NCBI GenBank assembly: GCA_035630195.1
Contig: DASQLD010000722.1
Location: forward strand, 1 to 32,281
DNA length: 32,281 nt
Direction of reading: 5' to 3'
DNA from: DASQDN01 sp035630195
Lineage (GTDB): Bacteria > Acidobacteriota > Terriglobia > Bryobacterales > Bryobacteraceae
The notes below the pieces were generated by a model, which was not told where the DNA came from, did no database searches, and was given only the letters and a program-made list of their open reading frames with translations. Each line of letters starts with the position of its first letter. The stretch's first letter is position 1. This document shows positions 24,225-32,281 of the stretch, one piece after another. The position numbers and the translations under genes are program-made.

Positions 24225-26966
24225 ATGGCTAAGAAATACGTTTATTCATTCGGCCGCGACGGGGCCGATGGGAATAAGACAATGAAAGACACCCTCGGCG
24301 GCAAGGGAGCAAACCTCGCCGAGATGTGTAACACGGGCGTGCCGGTGCCTCCGGGCTTCACCGTATCGACTGAGGTCTGTAACATCTACTTCAATAACAA
24401 CCGGCAGGTTCCAACGGAGGTAGATGATCAGATTCGGAAGGCGCTCACGAAGGTCGAAAAGGAGCTCGGAAAGAAGCTCGGCGATCCCAAAAATCCGCTA
24501 TTGATGAGTGTCCGCTCCGGCGCCAAGTTCTCGATGCCCGGCATGATGAACACCATCTTGAACCTGGGCCTCAACGACGAGACGACCGAAAGCCTCGCGG
24601 CTTCGACAGGCAATCCTCGCTTTGCGTATGACTGCTATCGTCGCTTCATTCAGATGTTCGGCGAAGTCGCGCTCGGCATCGAGATGGAAAAGTTCGATCA
24701 CGTGTTCGATGCTCGGAAAGCTAAAGCGAAGACGGAACTCGACACTGATTTGACCGCTGACGATCTGAAGGCCGTCATCGCCGATTACAAGAAGATAGTT
24801 CGTAAAGATACGGGCGCCGATTTCCCACAGGACGCCTGGACCCAGCTCACGATGTCGCGTGACGCGGTGTTCCGCTCCTGGTGGGCCGACAAAGCTTGCT
24901 ACTACCGCAAGATGGAAAAGATCCCGGATGAGCTCGGCACGGCGGCGAACATCCAGGCGATGGTTTTCGGGAACATGGGCGACACATCCGGCACAGGAGT
25001 CGGATTTACGCGCGATCCCGGCACAGGCGAAAAGGTCTTCTATGGCGAGTTCCTGATGAATGCGCAGGGCGAAGATGTCGTGGCCGGCATCCGCACTCCG
25101 CTTCCGATCGCCGAGCTCGAGACCGTATTGCCGGATGCCTACAAGCAACTCTACGACATCACACAAAAGCTGGAGAAGGCCTACAAAGACGTCCAGGACT
25201 TCGAGTTCACAATTCAGGAAGGCACGTTGTACATGTTGCAGACACGCAACGGTAAGCGTACCGGTCCTGCCGCTGTACGTATCGCTGTGGAGATGGCCGA
25301 CGAAGGGCTCATCGACAAGAAGACGGCAGTTCAACGCGTAGAGCCGCAGCAGCTCGACCAGCTTCTGCACCCGATCTTCGACGTTTCTTCCTTGCGTAAG
25401 CTGCCAAAGATTGCCAAAGGCATTCCGGCTTCTCCGGGAGCCGCTGTCGGTCGCGTCGCATTCTCGGCTGACGAGGCAGTCACGCTGTCGAAGAAAGCTC
25501 CGGTGATTCTGCTCCGTAAGGAAACAACTCCTGACGATATTCACGGAATGGACGTCGCGAAGGGCATTTTGACCGCAGTCGGCGGCGCTTCGTCGCACGC
25601 GGCTGTGGTTGCTCGCGGTATGGGCCGACCGTGTATCGCCGGAGCGAGCGCAATCGCGATCAACGAACATGCCAAGACGGCTGTTGTCACTTCGAAAGAC
25701 GGCAAGAAGTACACCGTGAAGGAAGGCGATTGGCTCTCACTCGACGGCGCCGCAGGCGAGGTTTATCTCGGCCAAGCGGCGACGATGGACCCGGACCCGA
25801 ACTCGCCAATCTTCTCGAAGTTCATGGGCTGGGCGGACGAGTTCCGCGGCAAGTTTGGCGTTCGCGCGAATGCTGATATTCCGCGCGATGCGAAAACTGC
25901 CAGGGCGTTCGGCGCTGAAGGTATCGGTCTCTGTCGCACGGAGCACATGTTCTTTGCCGAGGATCGATTGCCGTTTGTACAGGCGATGATTCTGGCGCGC
26001 GATGAGAAGAACCGCAAGAAAGCTCTTGCGAAGCTCCTCCCGATGCAGCGCAAGGACTTCGCGGGCCTGTTCACGGCGATGAACGGCTTCCCGGTTGTGA
26101 TCCGTACGCTCGATCCCCCGCTGCACGAGTTTCTGCCGAAGCGCGAGAACCTGATGGTGGACATCGCGAAGCTGCCCAACGCAGACATCAAAGCTAAGCG
26201 CGAAATGTCGCAGCGCTACAGCATCGAAGTGAAAGAGCTGAAGACCAAGCTAGCCGAATTGTTGGAGCGTGTCGAGGAACTGCATGAGTTTAACCCGATG
26301 CTCGGACACCGCGGCTGTCGCCTTGGCATCACGTACCCCGAAATCACGGAAATGCAGGCGCGCGCGATCTTCGAAGCGGCTGCGCAAGTCCACAAGAAGG
26401 GCGTGAAGGTCATTCCGGAAGTCATGATTCCGCTGATCGGGAGCGCGAAAGAGCTGCAGCATCAGAAGGAAATCGTCGATCGTGTGGCGAAAGAAGTTCT
26501 CGCAAGAGAAGGAGCCAGCGATCTTCACTACATGATCGGCACCATGATCGAGATTCCGCGCGCTGCTCTCACTGCTGATGAGGTCGCCAAGGAAGCTGAG
26601 TTCTTCAGCTTCGGGACAAACGATCTTACGCAGACGACGATGGGTCTTTCGCGTGACGACTACACGAAGTTCTCGAGCGAGTATCAGGACTTGAAGGTAT
26701 TCAAGGCCGATCCGTTTGCTGTACTTGATCAGGAAGGCGTCGGCAAGCTGATCGAAATCGCAGTGAAGCTAGGCCGTAAGTCTCGCCCGGGTCTCGAAAT
26801 CGGGATCTGTGGCGAGCATGGGGGTGAGCCAAGTTCCGTCGAGTTCTGCTATCGCACGGGCATGGATTATGTCTCCTGCTCTCCGTATCGTGTACCGATT
26901 GCCCGACTTGCGGCTGCACAAGCTGCAATTTCGGGAGACAAGTCTGAGGCCGCCCGCACAGCCTAA
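24225..26966 (+). CDS. ppdK: Pyruvate, phosphate dikinase
   Basis: The 913-residue protein has all PPDK domains: the N-terminal ATP-grasp nucleotide-binding region (DTLGGKGANLAEMCNTGVPV; DTSGTGVGFTRDPGTGEKVF), the central phosphohistidine domain (GGASSHAAVVARGMGRPC, with His458), and the C-terminal PEP/pyruvate TIM barrel (GAEGIGLCRTEHMFF; LGHRGCRLGITYPEI; GICGEHGGEPSSVEFC, with catalytic Cys862). It interconverts pyruvate, ATP and phosphate with PEP, AMP and pyrophosphate, linking glycolysis and gluconeogenesis. Two residues before the catalytic His there is Ser456, where most PPDKs have the regulatory Thr (GGMTSH). The PpsR-type (DUF299) regulator gene often found between glyS and ppdK is absent. 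Its start follows AAGGAGAG with somewhat long spacing, 24 bases after glyS. Confidence 0.96.
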   Translation: MAKKYVYSFGRDGADGNKTMKDTLGGKGANLAEMCNTGVPVPPGFTVSTEVCNIYFNNNRQVPTEVDDQIRKALTKVEKELGKKLGDPKNPLLMSVRSGAKFSMPGMMNTILNLGLNDETTESLAASTGNPRFAYDCYRRFIQMFGEVALGIEMEKFDHVFDARKAKAKTELDTDLTADDLKAVIADYKKIVRKDTGADFPQDAWTQLTMSRDAVFRSWWADKACYYRKMEKIPDELGTAANIQAMVFGNMGDTSGTGVGFTRDPGTGEKVFYGEFLMNAQGEDVVAGIRTPLPIAELETVLPDAYKQLYDITQKLEKAYKDVQDFEFTIQEGTLYMLQTRNGKRTGPAAVRIAVEMADEGLIDKKTAVQRVEPQQLDQLLHPIFDVSSLRKLPKIAKGIPASPGAAVGRVAFSADEAVTLSKKAPVILLRKETTPDDIHGMDVAKGILTAVGGASSHAAVVARGMGRPCIAGASAIAINEHAKTAVVTSKDGKKYTVKEGDWLSLDGAAGEVYLGQAATMDPDPNSPIFSKFMGWADEFRGKFGVRANADIPRDAKTARAFGAEGIGLCRTEHMFFAEDRLPFVQAMILARDEKNRKKALAKLLPMQRKDFAGLFTAMNGFPVVIRTLDPPLHEFLPKRENLMVDIAKLPNADIKAKREMSQRYSIEVKELKTKLAELLERVEELHEFNPMLGHRGCRLGITYPEITEMQARAIFEAAAQVHKKGVKVIPEVMIPLIGSAKELQHQKEIVDRVAKEVLAREGASDLHYMIGTMIEIPRAALTADEVAKEAEFFSFGTNDLTQTTMGLSRDDYTKFSSEYQDLKVFKADPFAVLDQEGVGKLIEIAVKLGRKSRPGLEIGICGEHGGEPSSVEFCYRTGMDYVSCSPYRVPIARLAAAQAAISGDKSEAARTA

Positions 26967-26982
26967 GACTTGTCAAGTGGGT

Positions 26983-27013
26983 GAACAGCGGGCGGTGTCC
27001 CCGACCGCTGTTC
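26983..27013 (+). terminator. Probable terminator after ppdK
   Basis: GAACAGCGG (26983-26991) and CCGCTGTTC (27005-27013) form a 9-bp stem with a 13-base GC-rich loop, 16 bases after the ppdK stop. There is no strong T tract directly after, so efficiency is uncertain. Its position at the end of the recO-glyQ-glyS-ppdK run supports the call. Confidence 0.55.
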
Positions 27014-27098
27014 ATACTGCCATTTCGAATTTCCCCCTTCCTTTCCTCACCGCAATTTAGATCAAGCGCACAGTTCCGAGAGCCGCTATTCTGACGTC

Positions 27099-27968
27099 GT
27101 GAGTACCGCAGCGAAAGCGCTCTGGTATATCGAAAGTCACTTCGGGCAAGACATCTCGCTTGGAGATGTCGCCGATGTAGCCGGCGTGTCGCGTTACCAC
27201 ATGTCACGAGCCTTCGGAGCCGCACTTGGGTATTCCGTAATGCAGTATGTCCGTGGCCGGCGGTTGACGGAGGCCGCGCGCAACCTGGCGTGCGGCGCTC
27301 CTGACATCCTTGCCGTCGCTCTGGACGCGGGCTACAACTCTCATGAAGCATTTACACGCGCCTTTCGCGACCAATTCGGGTTGACACCGGAAGTGGTTCG
27401 CGCTCAAGGCAATTTAAACGATATCGAATTAGTGGAGGCAACGAAGATGGATGAGACTTTATTGACGAACCTGCAGACGCCGAGATTCGAGAACGGGAGA
27501 ACGATGCTCATCGCCGGATTGAGTGAGCGCTATTCCGCAGAGACGTCCGCCGGAATTCCCGCGCAATGGCAGCGATTTGGGCCTTATCTCGGCAACATTA
27601 CGGGCCAGATTGGCCGGACGGCCTACGGTGTGATCTGCAATGGCGACGACTCCGGAAATACTGAATACATCAGCGGAGTTGAAGTATCGGATTTCTCTAG
27701 AATCCCGAAGGAATTAAGTCAACTCAGGATTCCCGAACAAAACTATGCAGTGTTTGCCCATGGGGATCACATCTCAACAATCCGCCGAGTATGGTTCACG
27801 ATCTGGAATAAGTGGCTGCCGGAATCGGGGCTGGAGGTTTCCGAAGGACCGGAGTTCGAGCGTTACGGCGAGGAGTTTGACCCCTCGACCGGAACGGGCG
27901 GTTTCGAAATCTGGATACCAATGAAGCGGAGCGCAGTCACCAACAACCAGCCAGTTCCCAAGGCATAA
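27099..27968 (+). CDS. AraC-family regulator with GyrI-like effector domain
   Basis: The 289-residue protein has an N-terminal AraC double HTH (1-105: YIESHFGQDISLGDVADVAG; SRYHMSRAFGAALGYSVMQY; AVALDAGYNSHEAFTRAFRD with QFGLTPEVVR). A C-terminal GyrI/Rob-like ligand-binding domain covers about 125-276 (ISGVEVSDFSRIPKELSQLR; IPEQNYAVFAHGDHIS; GGFEIWIPMKR). This is the Rob/SoxS-like architecture in which small aromatic or amphipathic ligands control activation, often of efflux or stress genes. The GTG at 27099 has no clear Shine-Dalgarno. The last 106 bases overlap the convergent membrane-protein gene. No target gene is obvious nearby. Confidence 0.9.
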   Translation: MSTAAKALWYIESHFGQDISLGDVADVAGVSRYHMSRAFGAALGYSVMQYVRGRRLTEAARNLACGAPDILAVALDAGYNSHEAFTRAFRDQFGLTPEVVRAQGNLNDIELVEATKMDETLLTNLQTPRFENGRTMLIAGLSERYSAETSAGIPAQWQRFGPYLGNITGQIGRTAYGVICNGDDSGNTEYISGVEVSDFSRIPKELSQLRIPEQNYAVFAHGDHISTIRRVWFTIWNKWLPESGLEVSEGPEFERYGEEFDPSTGTGGFEIWIPMKRSAVTNNQPVPKA

Positions 27969-29446
27969 CCAATCCAGGAACCGAGTATCATCGCCGGACC
28001 GATAAGATGACTCTCGTTTACTGCGAGGCGTTTTACGATCTCACTTACGACATCAAACTTTAGAAAGGCGGCCGCGGGAAAGGCTTCAAGCCTTCCCGTC
28101 GCACTGTGTGCGATTTGCCCGGTGTAGTAGGAAGTCAGAACGAAATGCACCGTGTATACATCGAGCGCAATCGCAAGACATGCGATAGCCGCCAGCGCGC
28201 GAACTGCCGCGTGCGCGCCGGCCAGTCCGATGAGGCCCCAAGTCAGTAGCGACACCTCCGCTATGATGCACGCATAGAGGTACCAACCCATCGTTGCCGG
28301 CGTGTTTCGCACGAGAGACATGGTCACGGCGTGATAAGCGAGTCCGGCGCATAATAAGATGTACATCGCGGACGTAAGAACGAGCTTGCTCGTGAACTTT
28401 CGCCTCCACGCAAGGATAACTAAGCCAACGGCCGCCACAAGAGCGATGCTCTCGACAACGCGATACATCCAGCTTCGAACGACAAGAAAACTCCATCCGC
28501 CCACCCAGATGTGAGTGAAGAGGAATGTGTCGATCGTAGCGCTCCAGTTGATCGATCGAGCGGCTTGAAGCTTCTGACTGAGCGTGAAATGAGTTGCCGC
28601 CGCATCTATTTGCTCCCCTGATAAGGCTCCCGTTGTCGTGAAGGCTCCCCAATACCACCACCCGGAGATCAGCACCGCGAGGGCGACAGATGTGAACACT
28701 TTGCGCCACGTCCATAGCCGCAGTATTGCCATTGTCGGGATTAGTGGCAGGAAAGCGAGCGCATAAGCTTTTGTCAGCAGAGTCGCGCCAAGCACCGTTC
28801 CCAGTAACTTTGGATGTCGCGCCTTCAGCATGACGAGCAGCACAGCAGATGTAAGCGGGATAGCAAGACACTCGTTTCCGACTCGGCAGATATTCACAGA
28901 TAGTCCTGGCAGGGAAGCGATCAGGAGCGGAACAAGTAAGGCGAATCGCTCCAGGGGCATCAATACTCGCGCCAGTGCGTATGCAAGAGGAGCGGTCGTT
29001 GAGGCTATGACTACGCTGAACAGACGTATCGCCAATACCCGGGTTGGCAGCGACGACGATTCTAACGCAGCATAAGGAATGACGGAGAGCCAATAATACA
29101 AGGGTGGCTGCTGCGCTTCATACTGCTTTAGTTGGAGCGCCTTGAGATTGGCTTCGGCTCGAGGTATCTTCCAGTACTGGTCATGGGTGACCGCTCCGGC
29201 GATATCGATAACGGCGTGTGCGGACAACGGTACAGATAAGAGGGAGAGCTTGATCTCATCTGATATCGGATCGTTTCTGGTTGGCGATCTATGGTTGTCG
29301 AAAAGGAATTGAATACGGGCAAAGTGCGCCCATTCATCGAAGCCTTCCCAACTCGGCTGCTGAACTGAATAGAAAGTTCCTCTTGCAAGAAAGGCTACCC
29401 AGATGAGGAAGAGAACACGGTGATTAGGATCAAACTTTTTCAGCAA
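27863..29446 (-). CDS. Multi-pass membrane protein, GT-C glycosyltransferase-like (DUF2142-like)
   Basis: The 527-residue protein has an N-terminal hydrophobic helix, then an acidic first loop WEGFDEWAHFARIQFLF that resembles the DE-containing loop of GT-C/DUF2142 transferases. QAQQPPLYYWLSVIPYA is replaced here by EAQQPPLYYWLSVIPYA (about 108-124), again typical of that group. Some ten further transmembrane segments follow. Such enzymes transfer sugars from polyprenyl-phosphate donors on the outer face of the inner membrane; donor and acceptor are unknown. The start is a TTG at 29446 overlapping the end of the methyltransferase gene by 17 bases, with only AGAG upstream, which suggests co-transcription. 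The 3' end overlaps the convergent AraC gene by 106 bases. Confidence 0.75.
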   Translation of the reverse strand: MLKKFDPNHRVLFLIWVAFLARGTFYSVQQPSWEGFDEWAHFARIQFLFDNHRSPTRNDPISDEIKLSLLSVPLSAHAVIDIAGAVTHDQYWKIPRAEANLKALQLKQYEAQQPPLYYWLSVIPYAALESSSLPTRVLAIRLFSVVIASTTAPLAYALARVLMPLERFALLVPLLIASLPGLSVNICRVGNECLAIPLTSAVLLVMLKARHPKLLGTVLGATLLTKAYALAFLPLIPTMAILRLWTWRKVFTSVALAVLISGWWYWGAFTTTGALSGEQIDAAATHFTLSQKLQAARSINWSATIDTFLFTHIWVGGWSFLVVRSWMYRVVESIALVAAVGLVILAWRRKFTSKLVLTSAMYILLCAGLAYHAVTMSLVRNTPATMGWYLYACIIAEVSLLTWGLIGLAGAHAAVRALAAIACLAIALDVYTVHFVLTSYYTGQIAHSATGRLEAFPAAAFLKFDVVSEIVKRLAVNESHLIGPAMILGSWIGYALGTGWLLVTALRFIGIQISKPPVPVEGSNSSP

Positions 29447-29942
29447 CGATCTCTGTCCGTTCCGCTTCCACGTAATGAAGTAGTTGCCAATCGCCGAAAA
29501 GCTCTCTCCCTTCGCCTGATCTCATCAAGTATGCCGGATTGATGCCGCTCATTGGGAACACACCGACGAAGAGACCACCGGGTCGGATTCCATCACGGAT
29601 TGCAGCAAAGAGCGATCGCTGAAGATAACAGCAATCCACGATTAAGTCCCAGTCGCACGGGTCGATGATGAAATCGCCAGCCTCAAGATCGGCGAAGACG
29701 GGATGAACAGGAAGACCTTCGGCAGCTCGCTCGCTGAGGATATCAAGGGCAACGCGCGAGTAGTCTACTCCGACCATGTCCCAACCTTGCGCGCTCAGAT
29801 AAAGAGAATTCCGGCCGAGACCGCAAGCAAGATCAAGGCCTCGGCCGGGATGTCGGTCACGGACAGCTTCTATCAACAGTGGTTCCGGTGGACGCTCAGA
29901 GGCTTCGCCAGCGGCGTACCGGTCGTTCCAGCTCTTGCCCAT
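29430..29942 (-). CDS. Small class I SAM-dependent methyltransferase
   Basis: The 170-residue protein starts MGKSWNDRYAAGEASERPPE and has the SAM-binding motif I LDLACGLGRNSLYLS, an acidic motif II (MVGVDYSRVALDIL), and the post-motif DWDLIVDCCYLQRSLFAAI followed by RPGGLFVGVFPM. It resembles TehB/thiopurine-type small methyltransferases, but the substrate is unknown. It is somewhat short for the family (usually 190-200 residues). The ATG at 29942 lies 27 bases after the glycine-zipper gene on the same strand, and the 3' end overlaps the GT-C-like gene by 17 bases, so the three may be one transcript. Confidence 0.85.
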   Translation of the reverse strand: MGKSWNDRYAAGEASERPPEPLLIEAVRDRHPGRGLDLACGLGRNSLYLSAQGWDMVGVDYSRVALDILSERAAEGLPVHPVFADLEAGDFIIDPCDWDLIVDCCYLQRSLFAAIRDGIRPGGLFVGVFPMSGINPAYLMRSGEGRELFGDWQLLHYVEAERTEIVAEKV

Positions 29943-29969
29943 ACACGAAGTAGAGCACGTTGTGACGGC

Positions 29970-30434
29970 TTAACGATTGTGCGTCAGACGATCGAACAGG
30001 AATCCTGCAGCTCCGCCGGACAAGGCGCCGATTGCGGCTCCTTTACCACCACCAGTTAGCGCTCCGATGCCCGCTCCCGCTGCGGCTGAACCGGCAACGA
30101 TGGCGACCGACTTTCCGGTAGATCGACCACGTCGCGCCGTACGAACCGCTACGTCGCGGTCTTCGACGTACCGTGTACGGACTACGCGTGGTCGGTTGTA
30201 AGTACGATAACGCGTAGCAACACTATACTCCGCTGGCGCATAAGCGGAGTTTGTATACACAGGTTCTACGCAATCTGCTGGCGGTCCATATACAGGCTGA
30301 TACGCCTGTTGCGTATATGGCGATGTGAAGTTATTATTCGCGCTAACCGGCTGGCGTGTCCATCCCGCAACTGCGACTATACCGAGTAATGCAAAACCTG
30401 CGATTAGTACTGCGGTCTTTGTGCTTGCTGTCAT
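29970..30434 (-). CDS. Exported glycine-zipper protein
   Basis: The 154-residue protein has an N-terminal hydrophobic segment (TAVLIAGFALLGIVAVAGW), then a tyrosine/arginine-rich low-complexity region (SPYTQQAYQPVYGPP; RYRTYNRPRVVRTRYVEDR). It ends in a glycine-zipper segment GSAAAGAGIGALTGGGKGAA with GALSGGAAGFLFDRL. Glycine-zipper proteins of this YMGG/RcnB-like type are thought to sit in or on the envelope. AGGAGG lies well placed upstream of the ATG. It precedes the methyltransferase gene by 27 bases. Function is unknown. Confidence 0.8.
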   Translation of the reverse strand: MTASTKTAVLIAGFALLGIVAVAGWTRQPVSANNNFTSPYTQQAYQPVYGPPADCVEPVYTNSAYAPAEYSVATRYRTYNRPRVVRTRYVEDRDVAVRTARRGRSTGKSVAIVAGSAAAGAGIGALTGGGKGAAIGALSGGAAGFLFDRLTHNR

Positions 30435-30539
30435 TTGGTGTGCCCTCCTGCACGCCTCTGTGACGGGGTTTTGCGAAGAACAGTTGCGAAAGTTTCGTTA
30501 ATGATCACGGCAGGCAGATTGCACTTACGAGACTTCTGC

Positions 30540-30555
30540 CAGCCTTTGCAGGCTG
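30540..30555 (+). promoter_or_regulatory. Small hairpin in the leader of the WG-repeat gene
   Basis: CAGCCT (30540-30545) and AGGCTG (30550-30555) form a 6-bp stem with a TTGC loop just before the Shine-Dalgarno GGGAG. A competing stem (GGCAG at 30509-30513 with CTGCC at 30536-30540) overlaps it. It could influence translation, but no known riboswitch class is recognised. Confidence 0.3.
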
Positions 30556-30571
30556 CAACAAGGGAGAGGCT

Positions 30572-31459
30572 ATGAAGCTGGATCGACTGAGGTTAGGTGT
30601 GATCGGGTGTCTGGTTCTGTTAGTTGCAGTTATCGTTTTCGCTGCAACAATGCCGTCAGGTCAGGGAATTTTTCCCGTGCGCATGAATGGTAAGTATGGC
30701 TTTATTGACCGCTCGGGGACGCTCAAGCTTCAACCGCAATTTGACAACGCGGGAAAGTTTAAAGATGGCCGCGCCCCGGTTCAGATGGGCGCAGCTTGGG
30801 GCTACATCGATGGCGATGGCAAGCTCATAATTAATCCGCAGTTTCAGATAGCTGATTCATTCTCCGATGGTCTTGCGATGGTTGCGATGAATCAGAAATT
30901 CGGTTACATCACGCAAGACGGCAAGATCGCAATCAATTCTCAATTCAAGGGGGCGGGCGGCTTTCATGACGGTAAGGCTCCGGTGTTGGTGAATGGCAAA
31001 TGGGGATACATCGATAAGTCCGGCAAGTTCGCAATCAATCCGCAGTTCGATGAGGCCGGGATGTATTCCGATGGCATGGCGCTGATTCGCATCGGCCACC
31101 GTTATGGATACATCGACGACAGCGGCAAGATTGCGATCAATCCTCAATTTGAAGGAGCAGGGAATTTCAGTGATGGCCTCGCGCTGATCCGGATGAACAA
31201 AAAGGCGGGATATATCGATCGGAGCGGAAAGATCGTTATCAATCCTCAGTTCGAGGAAGCAGGCGATTTCAACAATGGACTCGCGGTAATTGCAATGCAG
31301 AACCGTTTTGGGTATATCGATCGGAAGGGTAAGATTGCGATCAATCCGCAATTCGATGAGGCTGGTGACTTCGATCGCGGGCTGGCGCCTGTGTGGTTAG
31401 GGGATCGTCAGGGTTATATCAACCGAGAAGGCCGATACGTCTGGAATCCGACGGTTTAA
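30572..31459 (+). CDS. WG-repeat protein with N-terminal membrane anchor
   Basis: The 295-residue protein starts with an N-terminal hydrophobic anchor or signal (about 8-26, LGVIGCLVLLVAVIVFAAT), then seven complete 34-residue WG repeats (pattern WGYIDKSGKxAINPQFDEAG) and a final partial one. WG (KWG) repeats form beta-propeller-like modules; their ligand is unknown. The protein is likely periplasmic or surface-exposed. ATG at 30572 follows AAGGGAGAGG with good spacing. Its 3' end overlaps the end of the convergent broken methyltransferase gene by 4 bases. The repeat unit is exactly 102 bp with no indel, which points to recent or selected uniformity. Confidence 0.9.
   Translation: MKLDRLRLGVIGCLVLLVAVIVFAATMPSGQGIFPVRMNGKYGFIDRSGTLKLQPQFDNAGKFKDGRAPVQMGAAWGYIDGDGKLIINPQFQIADSFSDGLAMVAMNQKFGYITQDGKIAINSQFKGAGGFHDGKAPVLVNGKWGYIDKSGKFAINPQFDEAGMYSDGMALIRIGHRYGYIDDSGKIAINPQFEGAGNFSDGLALIRMNKKAGYIDRSGKIVINPQFEEAGDFNNGLAVIAMQNRFGYIDRKGKIAINPQFDEAGDFDRGLAPVWLGDRQGYINREGRYVWNPTV
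30695..31456 (+). repeat. Tandem 102-bp coding repeats (WG repeats)
   Basis: Seven consecutive 102-bp units start at 30695, 30797, 30899, 31001, 31103, 31205 and 31307, with a partial eighth at 31409. Each encodes an aromatic-rich opening (YGFID, WGYID, FGYIT, WGYID, YGYID, AGYID, FGYID, QGYIN) followed by GK and INPQF. The spacing is exact, while the DNA has diverged at many third positions. Confidence 0.85.
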
Positions 31460-32278
31460 GCGACGCCCCAGGCCTCGACGATGCGGGGGATAGCACAAAC
31501 GGTTTTTTGATCTTGGGCGAATTTGTAGAGTTCAGTGATGAGGGCGCCAACTTCTTCTGGGGTCGACAGATGTTCCGACAAGACCGCGTCTTTAATGTTC
31601 TCAAGAGTGATTGGCCCGATCAATTTGACTTCGCCCTCGAGGCCAGCCGGATGCACAACGTTCATGCGAACGTTGTCGAATCCAGCGTCCATGAGCAGAC
31701 TGGGTAAACGTGGACCGATATCCGGGTCGCCGCCTCGTTTTGGAACCACGGCTGTATATAGGTGGTTTCGGGATAAGTGAAACAGCCGCGGCAATCGATG
31801 TCGACGGTGATAAGAACTCCGCGGGTTTTAGAGCGCCGCGAATTTCGCGCACCGCCGTCAAAGGGTCACGAAGATGTGTCAGCAGAAAGCGGCAGTAGGC
31901 AAAGTCGAACGCTCCCCGCAATTGGCCTCCGCCGATGACGCACCGGCGGAATTCGACGTTATCGAGCTCCAGTGATTTCGCTTCCCCGCGCGCAAGTTCG
32001 AGTTTGGCTTCATCCAGATCGATACCGACAACGCTCCCGTTCGGTCCCACCTTGCGCGCGAGATCGAACGTTACGTCTCCACCTCCACATGCAACATCGA
32101 GAACTTTGCTGCCTGAAGGTATGCCGACTCGTTCAAACAGGTCCAATGTGTAGGGCCGCATAACACGCGCCAGAATCCTGAGACGTTCTCTGCCTTCGAT
32201 TCCGCCGCGGATTGCGTAGTGCGGCGCCGACATACCTAGTCTGCTTTCTTGGGCGTCGAAGGCGTTTTGATTTCCCAC
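31456..32278 (-). pseudogene. Class I SAM methyltransferase broken by two frameshifts
   Basis: Read across three frames the region gives one methyltransferase. The first segment (32278 or 32233 down to about 31822) includes HYAIRGGIEGRERLRILARV, SAM motif VLDVACGGGDVTFDLA, VVGIDLDEAKLELA and LTHLRDPLTAVREIRGALKP. At 31821-31824 (in CCGCGG) a base seems to be missing: the next frame continues GVLITVDIDCRGCFTYPETT, as expected after ALKPGG. A second frame change at about 31755-31768, probably with a loss of some codons, leads to LYTAVVPKRGGDPDIGPRLP, HPAGLEGEVKLIGPITLENI and the end at 31456. An intact relative would be about 260-270 residues. The lesions could be genuine decay or assembly errors. 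GTG 32278 lies at the window edge, so ATG 32233 (MSAPHYAIRGG) may be the true start. Confidence 0.75.
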
Positions 32279-32281
32279 TTT

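Noticed and set aside
24498..25670. A 390-codon open frame on the minus strand
   Set aside because: It is wholly antisense to the well-supported ppdK gene and has no recognisable motif; it is an artefact of codon bias.
28086..29093. A 335-codon minus-strand frame
   Set aside because: It lies in another frame of the same strand as the GT-C-like membrane protein and lacks membrane segments or motifs.
31740..31840. Programmed frameshifting in the methyltransferase gene
   Set aside because: There are two separate shifts with apparent codon loss and no slippery sequence, so decay or sequencing error is more likely.
1..32281. tRNA, rRNA, CRISPR arrays or intact insertion sequences
   Set aside because: Reading by eye found no tRNA-like ends or cloverleaf, no regularly spaced direct repeats apart from the coding WG repeats, and no transposase or integrase.

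Overview
The window reads as a chromosomal stretch from an Acidobacteriota bacterium, most likely of the Solibacterales/Bryobacterales (Candidatus Solibacter, Bryobacter and relatives). The main clues are a C-terminal domain of the Solibacter type (TIGR03437-like) fused to a P domain at 7885-9123, an Oar-like TonB-dependent receptor with an N-terminal carboxypeptidase-regulatory domain, a CRTAC1/ASPIC-UnbV protein next to a seven-heme TPR cytochrome, and a moderately GC-rich composition. No tRNA, rRNA, CRISPR array, intact insertion sequence or prophage gene was seen.

Layout. (1) 1-2241: an Anbu (ancestral beta subunit, proteasome-like) protease gene running off the left edge, translationally coupled to a class I glutamine amidotransferase-like hydrolase, with a transglutaminase-like gene diverging from them. 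(2) 2400-2980: a decayed sialidase (BNR) gene in at least three reading frames. (3) 3051-6877, minus: a secreted CE15-type esterase and a large unknown secreted protein. (4) 7307-7735: a decayed MarR regulator. (5) 7885-11125: a secreted P-domain/TIGR03437-like protein, and a plus-strand pair encoding a double-BON periplasmic protein and a DUF3313-type lipoprotein. (6) 11587-20553: a surface/respiratory block with a seven-heme cytochrome, a divergent CRTAC1 protein, a TPR protein, a TonB-dependent receptor and a membrane-anchored Ig-like protein. (7) 20668-26966: the housekeeping run recO-glyQ-glyS-ppdK, ending in a hairpin. (8) 27099-32281: an AraC/GyrI-type regulator, a GT-C-like membrane protein, a small methyltransferase, a glycine-zipper protein, a WG-repeat protein, and a methyltransferase gene broken by two frameshifts at the right edge.

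The Anbu, amidotransferase and transglutaminase genes probably belong to one peptide/protein-modification locus, whose usual ATP-grasp and Alpha-E partners are not in the window. RecO, GlyQS and PpdK form a co-directional housekeeping run with an ATGA coupling between glyQ and glyS. The 14787-20553 genes look like one minus-strand unit for outer-membrane uptake. Several genes appear to start at TTG, two of them with strong Shine-Dalgarno sequences.

The least expected content is the gene debris: three broken genes (sialidase, MarR, methyltransferase) become visible only when several frames are read side by side.
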